DNA from: Paludibacteraceae bacterium
Lineage (GTDB): Bacteria > Bacteroidota > Bacteroidia > Bacteroidales > Paludibacteraceae
DNA: 35,629 nt
Reading direction: 5' to 3'
Assembly (NCBI GenBank): GCA_017483945.1
Contig: JAFUUE010000091.1
Location: 1 to 35,629, forward strand
Shown here piece after piece: positions 33,968 through 35,629 of this stretch. Under the pieces are notes generated by a model. It searched no databases, was not told the origin of the DNA, and saw nothing but the letters and a program-made list of their open reading frames with translations. Within the stretch, counting starts at the first letter, position 1; every line of letters begins with the position of its first letter. A program made the position numbers and the translations under genes.

Positions 33968-33999
33968 CAAAGTTACAACAAAAATCCGACATACGCAAG
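33968..33999 (-). promoter_or_regulatory. rplY promoter
   Basis: On the minus strand, -33 CTTG (33996-33999, within CTTGCGTATG) and -7 TAACTTTG (33968-33975) are 20 bp apart. Confidence 0.8.
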
Positions 34000-34026
34000 A
34001 GTTCGCGCGTTTTTTTGTTGACAATT

Positions 34027-34117
34027 CTACTTATACCCCTCTTACAGACTGCTTTTACCCTTCTTACAGACTACTTATCCCCTTCTTAGAGACTGTTTAT
34101 ACCCTTCTTATACCCAT
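34027..34117 (+). repeat. 22-bp tandem array with 11-bp subperiod, about 4 units
   Basis: CTTACAGACT at 34041 and 34063, CTTAGAGACT at 34085 and CTTATACCCA at 34107 recur every 22 bp. CTT also recurs at the half positions 34052 and 34074 (GTT at 34096), so the underlying period is 11 bp. It lies upstream of the rplY promoter. Confidence 0.85.
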
Positions 34118-34133
34118 GCCTATATACATCAAT

Positions 34134-34166
34134 AAACCATTACTAAACCATTACTAAACCGCTGCT
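34134..34166 (+). repeat. 11-bp tandem array (AAACCATTACT), 3 units
   Basis: The units are AAACCATTACT, AAACCATTACT and AAACCGCTGCT, then AAAC begins a fourth. It starts 16 bp after the 22-bp array. Confidence 0.9.
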
Positions 34167-34191
34167 AAACTGCAAGCGATAACGGACAATT

Positions 34192-34224
34192 TACGGAGGA
34201 TATACGGAGGATATACGGAGGATA
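34192..34224 (+). repeat. 11-bp tandem array (TACGGAGGATA), 3 identical units
   Basis: Three perfect copies of TACGGAGGATA, then ATACG. Identical units suggest recent expansion. Confidence 0.92.
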
Positions 34225-34261
34225 ATACGTCAAGCATCTTACTTCCAACTATATTTAAGGC

Positions 34262-34294
34262 GACTTTTTCGGTATATTTTTAGTAACTTTTTAG
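34262..34294 (+). repeat. degenerate 11-bp array (TAACTTTTTAG), 3 units
   Basis: GACTTTTTCGG, TATATTTTTAG and TAACTTTTTAG follow each other at 11-bp spacing, sharing the T run and nearby bases. It is a weaker match than the other arrays and could be chance in AT-rich DNA. From 33976 to 34336 I see no gene; the stretch is filled mainly by these arrays. Confidence 0.5.
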
Positions 34295-34336
34295 AACCTG
34301 GTGGGGGACATTCGTGTTGGGCGGGAGGGCGTGTAT

Positions 34337-34370
34337 AAAAAACTCCCCGCAGAGACGTGTCTGCGGGGAG
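34337..34370 (-). terminator. intrinsic terminator after the 46-residue peptide gene
   Basis: An 11-bp perfect GC-rich stem (34343-34353 with 34360-34370) has a 6-nt loop. On the minus strand it is followed by TTTTTTATA. It lies 23 nt past the peptide stop codon. Confidence 0.93.
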
Positions 34371-34393
34371 GAAAACGAGGATGGGAGCGCGAC

Positions 34394-34534
34394 TTAGATT
34401 GCCTCGTCCGTGTCTCCACCGGGGAAATTGGAGTCATCCGGATCGCCGAGGAGGCTTGCAGGATTCATCAGAGAGGTCTTAACCGTAAGGACCATCGCAC
34501 TCGTCTGAGGCTCTAAATAAATATTCTTTTTCAT
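34394..34534 (-). CDS. 46-residue peptide of unknown function
   Basis: ATG at 34534 to TAA at 34394-34396 encodes a peptide starting MKKNIYLEPQTSAMVLTVKT and ending GDTDEAI. It has no membrane segment. The basic MKKN start, the YLEPQT stretch and the acidic, glycine-rich end match a pattern I associate with small orphan proteins near surface-protein genes in Bacteroidales (MKK-x-Y-x-x-P followed by an acidic tail). It begins 39 nt after the tail stop of the large surface-protein gene and ends just before a strong terminator, so it is the last gene of that transcript. Function unknown; precursor peptide, regulator or small partner are all open. Confidence 0.7.
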   Translation of the reverse strand: MKKNIYLEPQTSAMVLTVKTSLMNPASLLGDPDDSNFPGGDTDEAI

Positions 34535-34573
34535 GTTGGTAATTGTCTGTTATGTAATTATTCGCTAATAGAG

Positions 34574-35629
34574 TTATTTCACCAATTGTCCGTCCACGGT
34601 ATAAACCCGTTCGCCACGGATGATATAGATTTGTCCGTCGCGCAGGATTTGAGGAGTTGGATAGCTTCCGTTTGTGTTGGGTCTACGCCTGTGGTGACGT
34701 TTGCTTTGCCTGTTTCTTCAAATAGAACGGGCATGCCGCGGTGTACGGGTGTGCCTTGCGGGGCGCCGGTGGGCTTGACGTCGAAGTAAGCACGGAAGGG
34801 CTTGAGGGCATTGCCGGTGTTGGACCAGAAGATTTTGTCATTGACTCCGACAAAGAGGTGGTGGAAATCTTCTGCACTCTCAACGCCCGGAGTGAACGGT
34901 GTATAGAGACCTTGGAAGTAAACGTCGTCGAGTTCGACTACAGCGGGTGCGGCGTTGTCCACCGTGACACCGTCGAAGTGCAGTTCGTTCAGGAGCCCTT
35001 CGTTCGTGTCGTACTTCACGAGGTAGGGATAGCCGGCTTGGATAGAGGTCACTTCCTTAATCACGATACGCAGGGCACCGCCTTCGATATGTGCGCCGAT
35101 GAACTGCTTGATATGTGCGCCGTTCAGCTCGGACGAGGCTATCTGGGCTTCGTCAAGGTCGAAGGGAACGCAGAAGGTGTTGTGGCTGCCATCGCGGTAA
35201 ACGGGACGAACGACGGTGACGTCATACGCATTGCCATCCGCCAACGTGTTGATGAGCGGCATCTGGTCCTCTGCCACGTCGCCGTGGAGGATAATACCAC
35301 CGGACGACCATTCAGCACTGATGATACTGTTTGCTGCAATCATGGTTAAGGCATTACCGGAGAGGGAGCCGTTATCTGCTGTATAGCCGGTGCAATAAGC
35401 GTCGGTTTTATGGATATGGGACAATGCTAATGTTACCGTTTCTCCTTCTCCGCCATATACCACGTTGTTATATAGTATACCCGTTTCGGAAGCCGTAATA
35501 CCGCTGACGTTATACTCCGTAAGGGTACCGCCAAGGGCTACCGTCACTTCTGCATCACCGGCGACACTATATGCGAACTTACCTTTGTGTGAGAGTCCCT
35601 TGACAATTGAGTTGCCGTCATCGTCCGTC
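34574..35629 (-). pseudogene. C-terminal part of a large secreted surface protein, frameshifted near its end, cut by the window edge
   Basis: The reading frame enters from beyond 35629 and stays open to a TGA at 34579-34581, about 349 residues. It is beta-rich with Bacteroidales surface-protein features: GGEGETVTLALSHI, SHNTFCVPFDLDEAQ, AGYPYLVKYD and LKPFRAYFDVK. After VTTGVDP the frame gives low-complexity nonsense. Adding one base in the GGG run at 34679-34681 gives instead NTNGSYPTPQILRDGQIYII and a natural end LVK with TAA at 34574-34576. That restored end matches, without gaps, the 25-residue tail of the GH13 and 25723 proteins. The true gene therefore ends at 34574, with one base missing, either a real mutation or an assembly error. 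The upstream part is not in the window. Confidence 0.8.

Noticed and set aside
34301-34516. A 71-codon plus-strand frame (MGDIRVGREG...)
   Set aside because: It is antisense to the 46-residue peptide and its terminator and has no promoter.

Overview
The window comes from a Bacteroidales bacterium (phylum Bacteroidota); I cannot fix the genus. Support comes from a SusC/SusD pair, from promoters of the Bacteroidales type (a TTG-containing -33 element and TAnnTTTG at -7, exactly 20 bp apart in almost every case), from tRNA genes without an encoded CCA end, and from the order rplY, pth, S4-protein gene. Genes are GC-rich and intergenic DNA is AT-rich.

Layout. 1-180: tRNA-Arg(ACG) and tRNA-Asp(GTC) on the minus strand. 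368-2631: a PII-like small protein and an Xaa-Pro aminopeptidase, divergently transcribed. 2704-7525 (minus): a secreted GH13 enzyme, rmlC, rmlD and a DUF2461 protein, probably one transcript. 7803-9887 (minus): secG, a Fur-family regulator and a GNAT protein. 10040-11262: a LOG-family hydrolase and a decayed small gene. 11479-16600 (plus): outer-membrane polysaccharide export lipoprotein, Wzc-type tyrosine kinase and topoisomerase III. 16878-25409: a small pectin-utilisation locus (SusC, SusD, PL1 lyase, and a convergent GH28). 25723-26469: a secreted protein of unknown function. 26788-28394 (minus): hipBA. 28512-33861 (minus): recA with an FAD dehydrogenase; nth, DUF4924, S4 protein, pth and rplY. 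34394-35629 (minus): the 3' part of a large surface protein with a frameshifted tail, followed by a 46-residue peptide gene.

How the genes work together. The SusCD-PL1-GH28 set would bind, cut and import homogalacturonan-like pectin. The Wza-like and Wzc-like proteins would export capsule or EPS, for which RmlC/RmlD make dTDP-rhamnose; rmlA, rmlB, glycosyltransferases and the PUL regulator are not in the window. recA and nth are DNA-repair genes, and pth and rplY serve translation.

The most unusual content is intergenic. At least nine short tandem-repeat arrays, with several unrelated unit sequences, all have a period of 11 bp (one is 22 bp with an 11-bp subperiod). Two families occur together at three distant loci with the same polarity and the same terminal variant. 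A second pattern is a gap-free 25-residue C-terminal tail shared by three otherwise unrelated secreted proteins. That tail shows that the gene at the right edge carries a one-base deletion in a short homopolymer.
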